The notes under the pieces were generated by a model. It was not told the DNA's origin and did not search any database. It saw only the letters and a list, made by a program, of their open reading frames with translations. 20,353 nt of DNA, from assembly GCA_012274205.1 (NCBI GenBank), contig JAAOZY010000189.1, forward strand, positions 1-20,353. The letters are read 5' to 3'. The position numbers and the translations under genes are program-made. Source of the DNA: Betaproteobacteria bacterium (GTDB lineage Bacteria > Pseudomonadota > Gammaproteobacteria > Burkholderiales > SG8-39). Of the stretch, positions 6,324-16,732 are shown one piece after another. Every line of letters begins with the position of its first letter. The first letter of the stretch is position 1.

Positions 6324-6358
6324 AACTATCGTGATATTCGCATGTCATATCGATAGTT
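6324..6358. promoter_or_regulatory. inverted repeat upstream of DUF302-phosphoketolase
   Basis: The arms aactatcg (6324-6331) and cgatagtt (6351-6358) pair, and inside them atat (6334-6337) pairs with atat (6347-6350) across a 2-base bulge. It is AT-rich in a GC-rich region and ends about 24 bp before the DUF302 ATG. It could be an operator or a leader hairpin. It does not match the Crp/Fnr-like consensus. A separate GC hairpin, ggcgcgg/ccgcgcc (6288-6306), precedes it. Confidence 0.4.
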
Positions 6359-6382
6359 CGAACACCTGAAAGGAATCGAATC

Positions 6383-6772
6383 ATGTACGGATTCAGTACC
6401 CATCTGAAGTTGCCGTTCGACGCTGCCGTCGCAAAAGTCACCGAAGCCCTGAAGAAGGAAGGCTTTGGCGTGCTCACCGACATCGACGTTCAGGCCACCA
6501 TGAAAGCCAAACTCAACATCGAGCATCGGCCGTATCGCATCCTCGGCGCATGCAACCCGGGGCTCGCCCACCGCGCAATCGAGGCCGAACCCGACATCGG
6601 CTTGCTGCTGCCGTGCAATGTAGTGGTGCGCGAAGAAGCCGACAAAAGCATAACGGTTTCGTTCATGGATCCGCAGGCAGTGCTGAAACTGGTCGACAAA
6701 GCGGAAGTGAGCGAGATTGCCGGTGAAGTGCGGGCGCTGCTGCGGAAAGCCTGTACCAGCCTCAAAGCGTAA
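6383..6772 (+). CDS. DUF302 domain protein
   Basis: This 129-residue soluble protein spans a whole DUF302 domain. It opens FSTHLKLPFDAAVAKVTEAL and continues through EGFGVLTDIDV, then GACNPGLAHRAIEAEPDIGLLLPCNVVVRE and the FMDP strand near 89-94. The family fold is a small alpha/beta domain of unknown function, seen alone or fused to other domains and common in sulfur-oxidising and stress-adapted proteobacteria. A gaaagga ribosome site lies about 8 bases before the ATG. Only 46 bp separate it from phosphoketolase, so the two are probably one transcript. It has two cysteines, C72 in the CNPG turn region and another near the end, with no evident catalytic role. Confidence 0.88.
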   Translation: MYGFSTHLKLPFDAAVAKVTEALKKEGFGVLTDIDVQATMKAKLNIEHRPYRILGACNPGLAHRAIEAEPDIGLLLPCNVVVREEADKSITVSFMDPQAVLKLVDKAEVSEIAGEVRALLRKACTSLKA

Positions 6773-6818
6773 TGCCAGACGACGCCCGCAGGCGCCGGAT
6801 TAACGGGACGCCTGGAAC

Positions 6819-9224
6819 ATGACGAGCATTACGCTCGCACCGGAACTGCTGCACAAGATGGACGCGTACTGGCGCGCCGCCAACTATCTGTCGGTCGGCC
6901 AGATCTACCTTTTCGACAACCCGCTGCTGAAACGACCGCTGGCGCTCACGGATGTGAAGCACATGCTGCTGGGGCACTGGGGCACGACCCCCGGGCAGAA
7001 TTTCATTTATGTGCACCTGAACCGGGTGATCAAACAATACGAGCTCGACATGATTTACGTCTCCGGTCCGGGGCATGGCGGCCCGGCCGTGGTCGGCAAT
7101 ACCTACCTGGAGGGTAGCTACAGCGAGATCTATCCCGACATCAGCCGGGACGAGGCCGGATTGCAGAAGCTGTTCAAGCAGTTTTCCTTTCCCGGCGGCA
7201 TTCCCAGCCACGCCTCGCCGGAGTGCCCGGGCTCGATTCACGAGGGCGGCGAGCTGGGCTATTCGCTCAGCCATTCCTTCGGTGCGGTGTTCGACAATCC
7301 CGATCTCATCGCTGCCTGCGTCGTCGGCGACGGCGAGGCGGAAACCGGGCCGCTGGCCACGGCCTGGCATTCCAACAAGTTTCTCGATCCGGTTACCGAC
7401 GGCGCGGTGCTGCCCATCCTGCATCTCAACGGCTACAAGATTTCCAACCCGACCCTGCTCGCGCGCATCAGCCGTAAGGAACTGGAACAATTGTTGCGCG
7501 GCTATGGCTGGACGCCGCATTTTGTCGAAGGGCACGAGCCGGAATTGATGCACCAGGCGATGGCGGCGACACTCGACATTGCCGTGAAGCAAATCAAGGC
7601 CATCCAGCAGGAGGCCCGCGCCAGTGGAAAATTCGAGCGCCCGCGCTGGCCGATGATCGTGCTCGTGTCACCCAAGGGCTGGACCGGCCCGAAGCTCGTC
7701 GACGGCCGGCAGATCGAGGGCACGTTTCGCGCGCATCAAGTCCCGATCGCGGTATCGCCCACGGTGCCCCCCGCACATCTCAAGCTGCTGGAACACTGGC
7801 TCAGAAGCTACCGGCCGCAGGAGCTTTTCGATGCGCAGGGCCGCCTGAAACCGGAACTGGCCGAACTTGCGCCCAAGGGCAATCGACGCATGGGCGCGAA
7901 TCCCCACGCCAATGGCGGCATGCTGCTGCGCGATCTGCGCATGCCGGATTTCCGCGGCTACGCGGCCGAAGTGCCCGTGCCGGGCGTACGCGGCATCGGC
8001 GACACGCATGTGCTCGGACCTTTCCTGCGCGATGTGTCCAAGTTGAATGCCGGGCAGCGCAATTTCCGCGTCTTCGGCCCGGACGAGACGCTGTCCAATG
8101 GTCTCGGGGCCCTGTTTGAAGTGACCAATCGTCAATGGGACGCCGCGACCGCGACCAATGACGAATTTCTTGCGCCCGCAGGCGGCGTGCTGGACTCGAT
8201 GCTGAGCGAACACCAGTGCGAGGGCTGGCTCGAAGGCTACCTTCTCACCGGGCGGCACGGACTGTTCAACTGCTACGAGGCGTTCATCCACATCATCGAT
8301 TCCATGTTCAACCAGCACGCCAAGTGGCTCAAAGTCACGGCGCAGCTGCCGTGGCGGCGCAACATCGCCTCGCTCAACTACCTGCTCGCCTCGCACGTCT
8401 GGCGCCAGGACCACAACGGCTTCACCCATCAGGATCCCGGGTTCATCGACCACGTCGTCAACAAGAAGGCCGATGTCGTGCGCGTCTATCTGCCGCCGGA
8501 CGCGAATTGCCTCTTGTCGGTGATGGATCACTGCCTGCGCAGCCGCCACTACGTCAACGTCGTCATCGCGGGCAAGCATCCCGCACCGCAATGGCTGAGC
8601 ATGGATGCCGCGCTCAGGCATTGCGCGGCGGGCATCGGCATCTGGCAGTGGGCCAGTAACGACCAGGGTGCCGACGTTCCGGCTAAGGGGCCGGACGTGG
8701 TCATGGCCTGCTGTGGCGACGTGCCCACGCTGGAGACGCTCGCCGCCGTCTCCATCCTGCGCGAGCATCTGCCCGAGCTGAAAATAAGGCTAGTCAACGT
8801 CGTCGACCTGATGAAACTGCAGCCGCAATCCGAGCATCCGCACGGTCTGAGCGACACGGACTTCGACGCGCTTTTCACCAAAGACAAGCCGGTCATCTTC
8901 GCTTTCCACGCCTACCCGTGGCTGATCCACCGGCTGACCTACCGCCGCACGAACCACGACAACATCCACGTGCGTGGCTACAAGGAGGAGGGCACCATCA
9001 CCACGCCCTTCGACATGACGGTGCTGAACGATCTGGACCGCTTCCACCTGGTGATGGACACCATCGACCGCCTGCCGCAGACCGGCGACAAGGGCATCGC
9101 CTTGAAGCAGCGATTGAAGGACAAACTGATCGAGCACAAGCGGTACATCGACAAGCACGGCCAGGACCTGCCGGAAATCCGCAATTGGAGCTGGAGCGCG
9201 ACCCAGCCGAGCAAACCTGCGTAA
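6819..9224 (+). CDS. xfp: phosphoketolase (xylulose-5-phosphate/fructose-6-phosphate)
   Basis: This 801-residue thiamine-diphosphate enzyme is cytoplasmic. It cleaves xylulose-5-phosphate (and often fructose-6-phosphate) with phosphate to acetyl phosphate plus glyceraldehyde-3-phosphate or erythrose-4-phosphate. Family signatures seen include GHWGTTPGQ (52-60), GPGHGGPA (83-90) with an active-site His, and SPECPGSIHEGGELGYSLSHSFG (133-155). The thiamine-diphosphate motif GDGEAETGP begins at 170 and continues to HLNGYKISNP (202-211). Length is normal for the family (about 790-800) and no break is seen. The ATG lies 46 bp after DUF302. No acetate kinase gene, a frequent partner, is in the window. 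Acetyl phosphate made here could yield ATP for the adjacent proton pump when respiration is limited; that is inference. Confidence 0.96.
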   Translation: MTSITLAPELLHKMDAYWRAANYLSVGQIYLFDNPLLKRPLALTDVKHMLLGHWGTTPGQNFIYVHLNRVIKQYELDMIYVSGPGHGGPAVVGNTYLEGSYSEIYPDISRDEAGLQKLFKQFSFPGGIPSHASPECPGSIHEGGELGYSLSHSFGAVFDNPDLIAACVVGDGEAETGPLATAWHSNKFLDPVTDGAVLPILHLNGYKISNPTLLARISRKELEQLLRGYGWTPHFVEGHEPELMHQAMAATLDIAVKQIKAIQQEARASGKFERPRWPMIVLVSPKGWTGPKLVDGRQIEGTFRAHQVPIAVSPTVPPAHLKLLEHWLRSYRPQELFDAQGRLKPELAELAPKGNRRMGANPHANGGMLLRDLRMPDFRGYAAEVPVPGVRGIGDTHVLGPFLRDVSKLNAGQRNFRVFGPDETLSNGLGALFEVTNRQWDAATATNDEFLAPAGGVLDSMLSEHQCEGWLEGYLLTGRHGLFNCYEAFIHIIDSMFNQHAKWLKVTAQLPWRRNIASLNYLLASHVWRQDHNGFTHQDPGFIDHVVNKKADVVRVYLPPDANCLLSVMDHCLRSRHYVNVVIAGKHPAPQWLSMDAALRHCAAGIGIWQWASNDQGADVPAKGPDVVMACCGDVPTLETLAAVSILREHLPELKIRLVNVVDLMKLQPQSEHPHGLSDTDFDALFTKDKPVIFAFHAYPWLIHRLTYRRTNHDNIHVRGYKEEGTITTPFDMTVLNDLDRFHLVMDTIDRLPQTGDKGIALKQRLKDKLIEHKRYIDKHGQDLPEIRNWSWSATQPSKPA

Positions 9225-9254
9225 GCCGCTCGGACGACGCAAAGGACGTTCGAT

Positions 9255-11891
<2,637 letters not shown>

Positions 11892-12239
11892 ACGCGCAGG
11901 AACTCATTGACCGCGCAACATCTGCGGCTGACGCGCGACGCGCTCAGTGTCCGCGGGCGTGATGGCGCGGCGGCGCTGTGTACGCCAGCGTACAGAACGA
12001 GCCGCCGTTTCGGCGTACTTGTAGTCCGTAACAAAACGAGCTTGGACGCCCCGAAGATCTCGATCCCGCTTGACGGGAAAGTCCCCTTGGGGACCTCCGC
12101 TCGTGCTCCCCAGGGTACGCCCGTAACAGAATCGTTTTTGTTGCGGCTATTTATAACAAAGGCGCGGCGTGCGCATGCAAGATCCGGTGCGCACAAGCGA
12201 GGTCGATGCCGCGCAGCTGGCGCAAAGGAGATACGGACA
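11892..12239. other. 348-bp gap with operator box 7 and a hairpin-rich leader
   Basis: It contains box 7 (11979-11996) and several small hairpins: tcccg/cggga (12064-12078) and the perfect palindrome gtccccttggggac (12081-12094), whose right half could instead pair with a downstream ctcccc near 12105. Two similar segments, ccgtaacaaaacgag (about 12026) and ccgtaacagaatcg (12121), lie either side. Local G+C drops near 12125-12160. No convincing gene is seen. A 24-codon frame from 11888 overlapping the ATPase stop is possible but unsupported. Confidence 0.45.
11979..11996 (+). promoter_or_regulatory. Crp/Fnr-like operator box 7 (best palindrome)
   Basis: tgtacg-ccag-cgtacaga is a perfect match to the consensus, with fully complementary arms. 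No good -10 hexamer occurs at 18-19 bp. It lies about 245 bp before the lipoprotein gene and within 100 bp of the P-type ATPase stop. Confidence 0.58.
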
Positions 12240-12434
12240 ATGAAACACGGCGACAAAATGATGATTGCAGCGATGACGAGCGCCCTGATCCTGGGCCTGA
12301 GCGGCTGCCCGCAGAAAGAGGGCCCGGCCGAGAAGGCGGGCAAGTCGGTCGACAAGGCGATGGACAAGGCCGGAGAACAAATGGAGCAGGCCGGCAAAAG
12401 CGTACAGGACGCGGCAAAGGGCGACAAGAAGTGA
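12240..12434 (+). CDS. small lipoprotein with LEA-like helical repeats
   Basis: This 64-residue protein has a lipoprotein signal: hydrophobic segment 8-20 and lipobox LSGC with C23 as the lipidated residue. The mature part is lysine/glutamate-rich and predicted to be one amphipathic helix with repeated units (EKAGKSVDKAMDKAGEQMEQ, then AGKSVQDAA). This resembles late-embryogenesis-abundant-like stress proteins and entericidin-type lipoproteins, though neither assignment is firm. Position +2 after Cys is proline, so outer-membrane sorting is expected. The ATG follows aaaggag by about 8 bases. The longer upstream in-frame extension (to 11907) crosses box 7 and lacks a signal, so it is rejected. 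Confidence 0.8.
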   Translation: MKHGDKMMIAAMTSALILGLSGCPQKEGPAEKAGKSVDKAMDKAGEQMEQAGKSVQDAAKGDKK

Positions 12435-12569
12435 GCGTGGACGACCTGCGCCACAGGAGAAGCAAACAACGATATCGGCGGCGGGCCTGTGTTTCGGTGT
12501 CGAGGTCGGCGCGCAGTTGGGATAGCGCGCCGGAACTGGGACGATCATTTCGCAACAATCTGCTCCGCA

Positions 12570-12612
12570 CGTGCGCCAACGCACAGAACAAGCGCATGCG
12601 GCGGCGGATAAT
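12570..12612 (+). promoter_or_regulatory. Crp/Fnr-like operator box 8 with -10, promoter of the candidate small RNA
   Basis: The box cgtgcg-ccaa-cgcacaga (12570-12587) is followed, exactly 19 bp later, by gataat (12607-12612; 5/6 to TATAAT). The predicted start is near 12619, which puts the palindrome centre (12577.5) at -41.5. No protein gene begins nearby; a terminator follows within 100 bp. Confidence 0.62.
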
Positions 12613-12618
12613 TGAATT

Positions 12619-12716
12619 TCTAGCTTCACTGCCGCCAAGCGCTTCTCCTCCTCCTCCTTTGTCGTTTGGCGGATTCCAACCCCCGGAAATGCTTATTTCC
12701 GGGGGTTTCTTTTTTT
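12619..12716 (+). ncRNA. candidate trans-acting small RNA with anti-Shine-Dalgarno loop
   Basis: Between a predicted start (about 12619) and a strong terminator lie about 98 nt with no reading frame of note. Stem ccgccaa (12632-12638) / ttggcgg (12666-12672) closes a 27-base loop that contains the run tctcctcctcctccttt (12644-12660), complementary to Shine-Dalgarno sequences. The terminator hairpin and T-run follow at once. The layout (loop exposing CCUCC repeats plus a Rho-independent terminator) is that of several known proteobacterial small RNAs that block ribosome sites. The promoter has a class-II-type Crp/Fnr-like box, recalling how FNR drives the E. coli small RNA FnrS. An alternative is that this is only the 3' end of the lipoprotein transcript. 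Confidence 0.55.
12678..12716 (+). terminator. strong Rho-independent terminator
   Basis: The arms aacccccggaaat (12678-12690) and atttccgggggtt (12695-12707) pair perfectly over 13 bp around gctt. A T-rich tract (tct then seven T, to 12716) follows. It is the only classical intrinsic terminator I see in the window. It ends the candidate small RNA and any read-through from the lipoprotein gene. Confidence 0.92.
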
Positions 12717-12782
12717 GCGCCGGATAAGCGCGCTCATTGGTCCGGCGGGCACACTTTCGTTCCGGTCCGCGCTGGGCTGCCT

Positions 12783-12800
12783 CGTGCGCGGGCGTACCGA
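12783..12800 (+). promoter_or_regulatory. Crp/Fnr-like operator box 9
   Basis: cgtgcg-cggg-cgtaccga matches the arms with one change in the right extension. It is about 240 bp upstream of the SpoIIAA-like gene. No -10 hexamer is obvious at the usual spacing. Confidence 0.42.
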
Positions 12801-13040
12801 CCCCGCGGCATTAGGCGCCTGGTTTCAATGGATATTCGACATGCAGGTCCGAGCCTGGACAGTCAAGTGGTCGAACAAGTGAGGGAGCTGCGTCGCCCCG
12901 CAGGGGCGCGAAACTGTTCCGTAGCAGTTCGGTCGAACCGTTTGACGCGCGCGCGATCCTGGCCTTGCCGGATGCGGGCGGCGCAAGCGCGCAGCAACAT
13001 GGGAAACAATTTGACTTGAGACGAACGAAAGGAGCCGGAA

Positions 13041-13403
13041 ATGCCCATTCAACTCAATGAAAAAAGCGGCGGGCCGATTCTCGTCATTCACGTCAGCGGA
13101 AAGCTGCTAAAGGAGGACTACGCGCACTTCGTGCCCGAGTTCGAGCGCCTCGTTCGCCAGCACGGAAAGTTGCGCCTCTTGTTCGATATGACCGGCCTTC
13201 ACGGTTGGGAAGCCGGTGCAGCCTGGGAAGACCTCAAATTTGGTGTCAAACATTTCGCCGACATCGAACGCCTCGCGATGGTCGGGGAAAAGAAGTGGCA
13301 GCAGGCCATGGCGACGTTGTGCAAGCCGTTTACGCAGGCGGCGGTGCGCTACTTCGATTACACCGATGCCGCCGGGGCGCGTAAGCGGCTGGACGAAGCG
13401 TAG
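13041..13403 (+). CDS. SpoIIAA-like (STAS-fold) protein
   Basis: This 120-residue soluble protein matches the SpoIIAA-like family (also called DUF3478). It has an N-terminal strand pair (GGPILVIHVSGKLLKEDYAH), the helix VPEFERLVRQHG and the LRLLFDMTGLHGWEAGAAWEDLKFG core (about 44-68). After that come ERLAMVGEKKWQQAM and the end VRYFDYTDAAGARKRLDEA. The fold resembles anti-sigma-factor antagonists, but the phosphorylated serine of SpoIIAA is not conserved in this family, so a partner-switch role is unproven. In known members it can bind membranes or lipids. A strong aaaggag ribosome site lies 8 bases before the ATG. The histidine phosphatase starts 18 bp after its stop. Confidence 0.88.
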   Translation: MPIQLNEKSGGPILVIHVSGKLLKEDYAHFVPEFERLVRQHGKLRLLFDMTGLHGWEAGAAWEDLKFGVKHFADIERLAMVGEKKWQQAMATLCKPFTQAAVRYFDYTDAAGARKRLDEA

Positions 13404-13421
13404 CGGCGGGAAATCCGGACC

Positions 13422-14153
13422 ATGGAAAAAGCGATACCGGCGCCAGCGCGTTGCTACCTGATTCGACACGGCGAAACCGCGTGGTCGCTCAGCGGCCAGC
13501 ACACCGGCCGCACTGATCTTGCGCTGACAGCGCGCGGCGAGGACGAGGCGCGGGCACTTGCACCGCGTCTGCGGGAAATCCGGTTTGCCCATGTACTGAG
13601 CAGTCCGCGACAACGCGCGCGAAGAACCTGCGAGCTGGCAGGGTTGGCTGCGGCGGCCGCCATAGAAGCGGACCTGGCGGAATGGGACTATGGGGATTAC
13701 GAAGGACAGCGCTCCGTGGACATACGCAAGCAGCGGGCCGACTGGAGCATATTCCGGGACGGTTGTCCGCACGGGGAAACGCCCGCGCAGGTTGCCGCGC
13801 GCGCCGACCGGCTGATCGCGCACCTGCGCGCGCTCGACGGAAACGTCGCGCTGTTTTCGCATGGCCAGTTCGGCTGCGCTCTCGCCGCACGCTGGATCGG
13901 ATTGCCGCTGATCGAGGCGCGGCATTTCGCGCTCGGCACGGCCTCGCTGAGCATACTCGGCCATGACCCGCATCACCCCGAGGTGGCGGTCATCGCCCTG
14001 TGGAATGCCGCGTCAGGCGAAAAAACCGGCCCGACGTCCGATGCAGGCTCCGGCGAGAGCACAAGCGTGAATCCGCGCGCGATTGCGCGATGGGAAAACG
14101 AGGGCGGAGAGATTCCAGCGGGTGCAGGGCGCCGATTTGATGAAGAAGAATGA
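13422..14153 (+). CDS. histidine phosphatase family protein (phosphoglycerate-mutase-like)
   Basis: This 243-residue protein has the signature YLIRHGETAWS (12-22) with catalytic H16, R63 in the SSPRQRAR strand, E87 (EWDYGDYEG) as the likely proton donor and H147 in LFSHGQF. This is the full active site of branch-1 histidine phosphatases, which include cofactor-dependent phosphoglycerate mutases, SixA and broad phosphatases. The domain ends near residue 197. A polar tail of about 45 residues (198-243) ending FDEEE is extra. The substrate is not deducible. The ribosome site is weak, and it likely depends on the SpoIIAA-like gene 18 bp upstream. Its stop overlaps the next start (ATGA). Confidence 0.88.
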   Translation: MEKAIPAPARCYLIRHGETAWSLSGQHTGRTDLALTARGEDEARALAPRLREIRFAHVLSSPRQRARRTCELAGLAAAAAIEADLAEWDYGDYEGQRSVDIRKQRADWSIFRDGCPHGETPAQVAARADRLIAHLRALDGNVALFSHGQFGCALAARWIGLPLIEARHFALGTASLSILGHDPHHPEVAVIALWNAASGEKTGPTSDAGSGESTSVNPRAIARWENEGGEIPAGAGRRFDEEE

Positions 14154-15142
14154 ACGATAAACCCACTCTGTCAAATCCGGGCGTCGCGGCCCCGGCGCGC
14201 GGGACCGGAGTGCAATTTCATACAGGAAGGCCGATGGCCCGACACGACGATTCCATCACGACAATATTTTTCGCGCTGGGTGCCAACGCGCTCATCGCGC
14301 TGGCCAAGGGCATTGCCGCGTGGGTAACCGGGTCCACCGCAATGGCCGCCGAAGCGGTGCACTCGGCCGCGGACTGCGGCAATCAGGGCCTGTTGCTGCT
14401 CGGCCTCAAGCGTTCGGCGCGGCCGCCCGATGCCGACTATCCGCTGGGCCATGGACGCGCGATCTATTTCTGGTCGTTCATCGTCGCCCTGATACTGTTC
14501 AGCATGGGCGGCATGTTTTCGATTTACGAAGGCATACACAAGCTGGACAGTGGCCAGGCAGTCGAGAATCCGTGGATCGCGATCGCCGTGCTGGCCGTCA
14601 GCCTTGCCGCCGAGTCGGTGTCCTTGTGGAAGGCACTGACCCAGGTCAATGCGCTGCGCGGCGCCCAGTCCTTGTGGCGCTGGTTCCGCGAGACGCGGCG
14701 CAGCGAGCTGCTGGTGGTGGTCGGCGAGGACATTGCCGCGACCTTGGGCCTCGGCCTGGCCTTGCTCGCGGTGGGTATGGCGATGCTGACGGGTAATCCG
14801 TTCTATGACTCCCTGGGCAGCCTCGCGATCGGCGTGCTGCTGCTGATCGTTGCGCTGTTCGTCGGCATTGAAATCAAGGCGCTGCTGGTCGGCCAGAGCG
14901 CCGACCCTGCATTGCAGGAAGAGATTTCGCGTTTCTTGACGGCGCGCGAGGAGATTGCCGAGGTGCTCAACCTGATCACGCTGCAAAACGGCGCCGATGT
15001 CGTCGTGGCGGTCAAGGCGCGCATGACCGAGCGGGTTTCGGCGCCGGCCCTGGTGGACGCGATAAACCGCTGCGAACACGCCTTGCGCGCGGCGTTTCCG
15101 CAAGTGCGCTGGCTGTTCTTCGAGCCGGACACGGAGAAATGA
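14150..15142 (+). CDS. cation diffusion facilitator (CDF) family metal transporter
   Basis: This 330-residue inner-membrane antiporter of divalent metal against protons has hydrophobic helices at about 36-60, 64-86, 105-126, 141-158, 187-212 and 222-243. The TM2 metal site H71-x3-D75 (HSAAD) and the family motif YPLGHGR (97-103) are present. In TM5 the usual H-x3-D is replaced by G-E193-D194, a pattern I associate with ZnT9-like members. The C-terminal dimerisation domain (about 250-325) is present with ALLVGQSADP at its border. The first 28 residues are polar and may be an extension; M29 (14234) is an alternative start, but the ATGA overlap favours 14150. The metal is uncertain. Confidence 0.9.
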   Translation: MNDKPTLSNPGVAAPARGTGVQFHTGRPMARHDDSITTIFFALGANALIALAKGIAAWVTGSTAMAAEAVHSAADCGNQGLLLLGLKRSARPPDADYPLGHGRAIYFWSFIVALILFSMGGMFSIYEGIHKLDSGQAVENPWIAIAVLAVSLAAESVSLWKALTQVNALRGAQSLWRWFRETRRSELLVVVGEDIAATLGLGLALLAVGMAMLTGNPFYDSLGSLAIGVLLLIVALFVGIEIKALLVGQSADPALQEEISRFLTAREEIAEVLNLITLQNGADVVVAVKARMTERVSAPALVDAINRCEHALRAAFPQVRWLFFEPDTEK

Positions 15143-15172
15143 CAGGCATGGACGCCGATGCGGCCGCCGCTG

Positions 15173-15215
15173 TGTACGCCAGCGCACGGTAGTCAGGCGC
15201 CGAGGCGGCGACAAT
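15173..15215 (+). promoter_or_regulatory. Crp/Fnr-like operator box 10 with -10, promoter of the N-ATPase operon
   Basis: The box tgtacg-ccag-cgcacggt (15173-15190) is followed, exactly 19 bp later, by gacaat (15210-15215; 4/6 to TATAAT). The predicted start is near 15222, with the palindrome centre at -41.5. The stretch between box and -10 resembles that of box 8 (both contain ggcggcg just before the -10). It gives a 35-nt leader before the beta subunit gene. Confidence 0.62.
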
Positions 15216-15256
15216 GAAATCGGTGTTGCCTGACCGGAATAAGGAAGAAGAAGGAG

Positions 15257-16732
15257 ATGGCCGAAGCCGGACCTAGGGCCGATGCGCCGAACCTGGGCGT
15301 GGTCGCCGCGGTGCGCGGCAGCGTCGTGGACATACGCTTCGACGGGCAGTTGCCGCCGATCTATTCCCTGCTGCGCGCGCAGGACGGGGAGATCGTGATC
15401 GAAGTCCTGGCTCAGCTCGACGCGCAGCACGTGCGCGGGATCGCGCTGACGCCGACGCAGGGACTCGCGCGCGGCATGCCGGTGGAGGACTCGGGCGGGC
15501 CGCTGAAGGCGCTGGTGGGCAAGGGCATTCTTTCGCGCATGTTCGACGTATTCGGCAAGGCCATCGACCGTGAAGCGGCGCCCACCGGCGTCCAGTGGCG
15601 TTCCGTGCACCGGGCTCCACCCTCACTGGCGCGGCGCTCCACCAAGTCCGAGGTGTTCGAGACCGGCATCAAGGTCATTGACGTGCTGATGCCGCTGGAG
15701 CGCGGCGGCAAGGCTGGCTTGTTCGGCGGGGCGGGCGTGGGCAAGACCGTGCTGCTCACCGAGATGATCCACAACATGGTCGGGCAGCACGAGGGCGTGA
15801 GCATTTTCTGCGGCATCGGCGAGCGCTGCCGCGAAGGCGAAGAGTTGTATCGCGAAATGAAGGAAGCCGGCGTGCTGCCGAACATGGTGATGATCTACGG
15901 CCAGATGAACGAACCCCCGGGCGCGCGCTTTCGCGTCGGCCACGCGGCGCTCACCATGGCCGAGTATTTTCGCGACGATGAGCACCGCGACGTGCTGCTG
16001 CTCGTCGACAATATCTTCCGCTTCATCCAGGCCGGCATGGAAGTGTCGGGCCTGATGGGGCAGATGCCCTCGCGCCTGGGCTATCAGCCGACCATGGGCA
16101 CCGAGTTGTCTGGCCTGGAGGAGCGCATCGCCAACACCGATACCGGCGCGATCACCTCGATCCAGGCGGTGTATGTGCCGGCGGACGATTTTACCGATCC
16201 GGCGGCGGTGCACACCTTCTCGCATCTGTCCGCGTCGATTGTGCTGTCGCGCAAGCGCGCGAGCGAAGGGCTCTATCCGGCGATCGATCCGCTGCAGTCC
16301 AGCTCCAAGATGGCCACGCCGGGCATCGTCGGCGAGCGGCACTACGCCCTCGCCCAGGAAATCCGGCGCACGCTGGCGCAGTACGCCGAGCTCAAGGACA
16401 TCATCGCCATGCTCGGCCTGGAGCAGCTCTCGCCCGAGGACCGCAAGGTGGTCGGGCGCGCGCGCCGCCTGGAGCGCTTTCTCACCCAGCCGTTCTTCAC
16501 CACCGAGCAGTTCACCGGCCTCAAGGGCAAGCTGGTCGGCCTGAAAGATGCCCTGGACGGCTGCGAGCGCATTTTGCGCGACGAGTTCAAGGACTACCCC
16601 GAGAGTGCGCTCTACATGATCGGGGCGATAAGCGAAGCCAAGGCCGACGCCAAGACGCAAGCGCAAACCGACGAGCCGGCGAAGAAACCCCAAGCCGAGG
16701 CGCACCGCGCCGCCGAAACCCATGAATCTTAA
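15257..16732 (+). CDS. atpD: N-ATPase beta subunit
   Basis: This 491-residue catalytic subunit is the first gene of an N-ATPase operon, the alternative F1Fo found beside the housekeeping enzyme in some bacteria. It has Walker A GGAGVGKT (157-164), the catalytic loop GERCREGEEL (188-197; usually GERTREGNDL) with E189, Walker B LLLVDNIFRF (247-256) with D251, and LEQLSPED in place of DELSEED. The set is complete, so activity is expected. After residue 458 it ends in a 30-residue Lys/Ala/Glu tail that normal beta subunits lack. The ATG follows aaggag closely, and its end overlaps the epsilon gene by 11 bases. Lone beta-first order and the following AtpQ/AtpR genes mark it as N-type and not the main F-type operon. 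Confidence 0.96.
   Translation: MAEAGPRADAPNLGVVAAVRGSVVDIRFDGQLPPIYSLLRAQDGEIVIEVLAQLDAQHVRGIALTPTQGLARGMPVEDSGGPLKALVGKGILSRMFDVFGKAIDREAAPTGVQWRSVHRAPPSLARRSTKSEVFETGIKVIDVLMPLERGGKAGLFGGAGVGKTVLLTEMIHNMVGQHEGVSIFCGIGERCREGEELYREMKEAGVLPNMVMIYGQMNEPPGARFRVGHAALTMAEYFRDDEHRDVLLLVDNIFRFIQAGMEVSGLMGQMPSRLGYQPTMGTELSGLEERIANTDTGAITSIQAVYVPADDFTDPAAVHTFSHLSASIVLSRKRASEGLYPAIDPLQSSSKMATPGIVGERHYALAQEIRRTLAQYAELKDIIAMLGLEQLSPEDRKVVGRARRLERFLTQPFFTTEQFTGLKGKLVGLKDALDGCERILRDEFKDYPESALYMIGAISEAKADAKTQAQTDEPAKKPQAEAHRAAETHES

Larger units (their letters stand above)
12435..13040. other. 606-bp region without a protein gene
   Basis: It holds box 8, a promoter, a candidate small RNA ending in a strong terminator (12570-12716) and box 9 (12783-12800). 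An open + frame covering 12829-13019 is not convincing. Confidence 0.6.

Noticed and set aside
11907..12239. N-terminal extension of the lipoprotein frame
   Set aside because: It would place the lipoprotein signal in the middle of a protein and would translate through box 7. The ATG at 12240 has a clear ribosome site and signal peptide.
12829..13019. 63-codon frame upstream of the SpoIIAA-like gene
   Set aside because: Arg-rich, with no ribosome site and no resemblance to known proteins. It could be a relic but nothing supports it.
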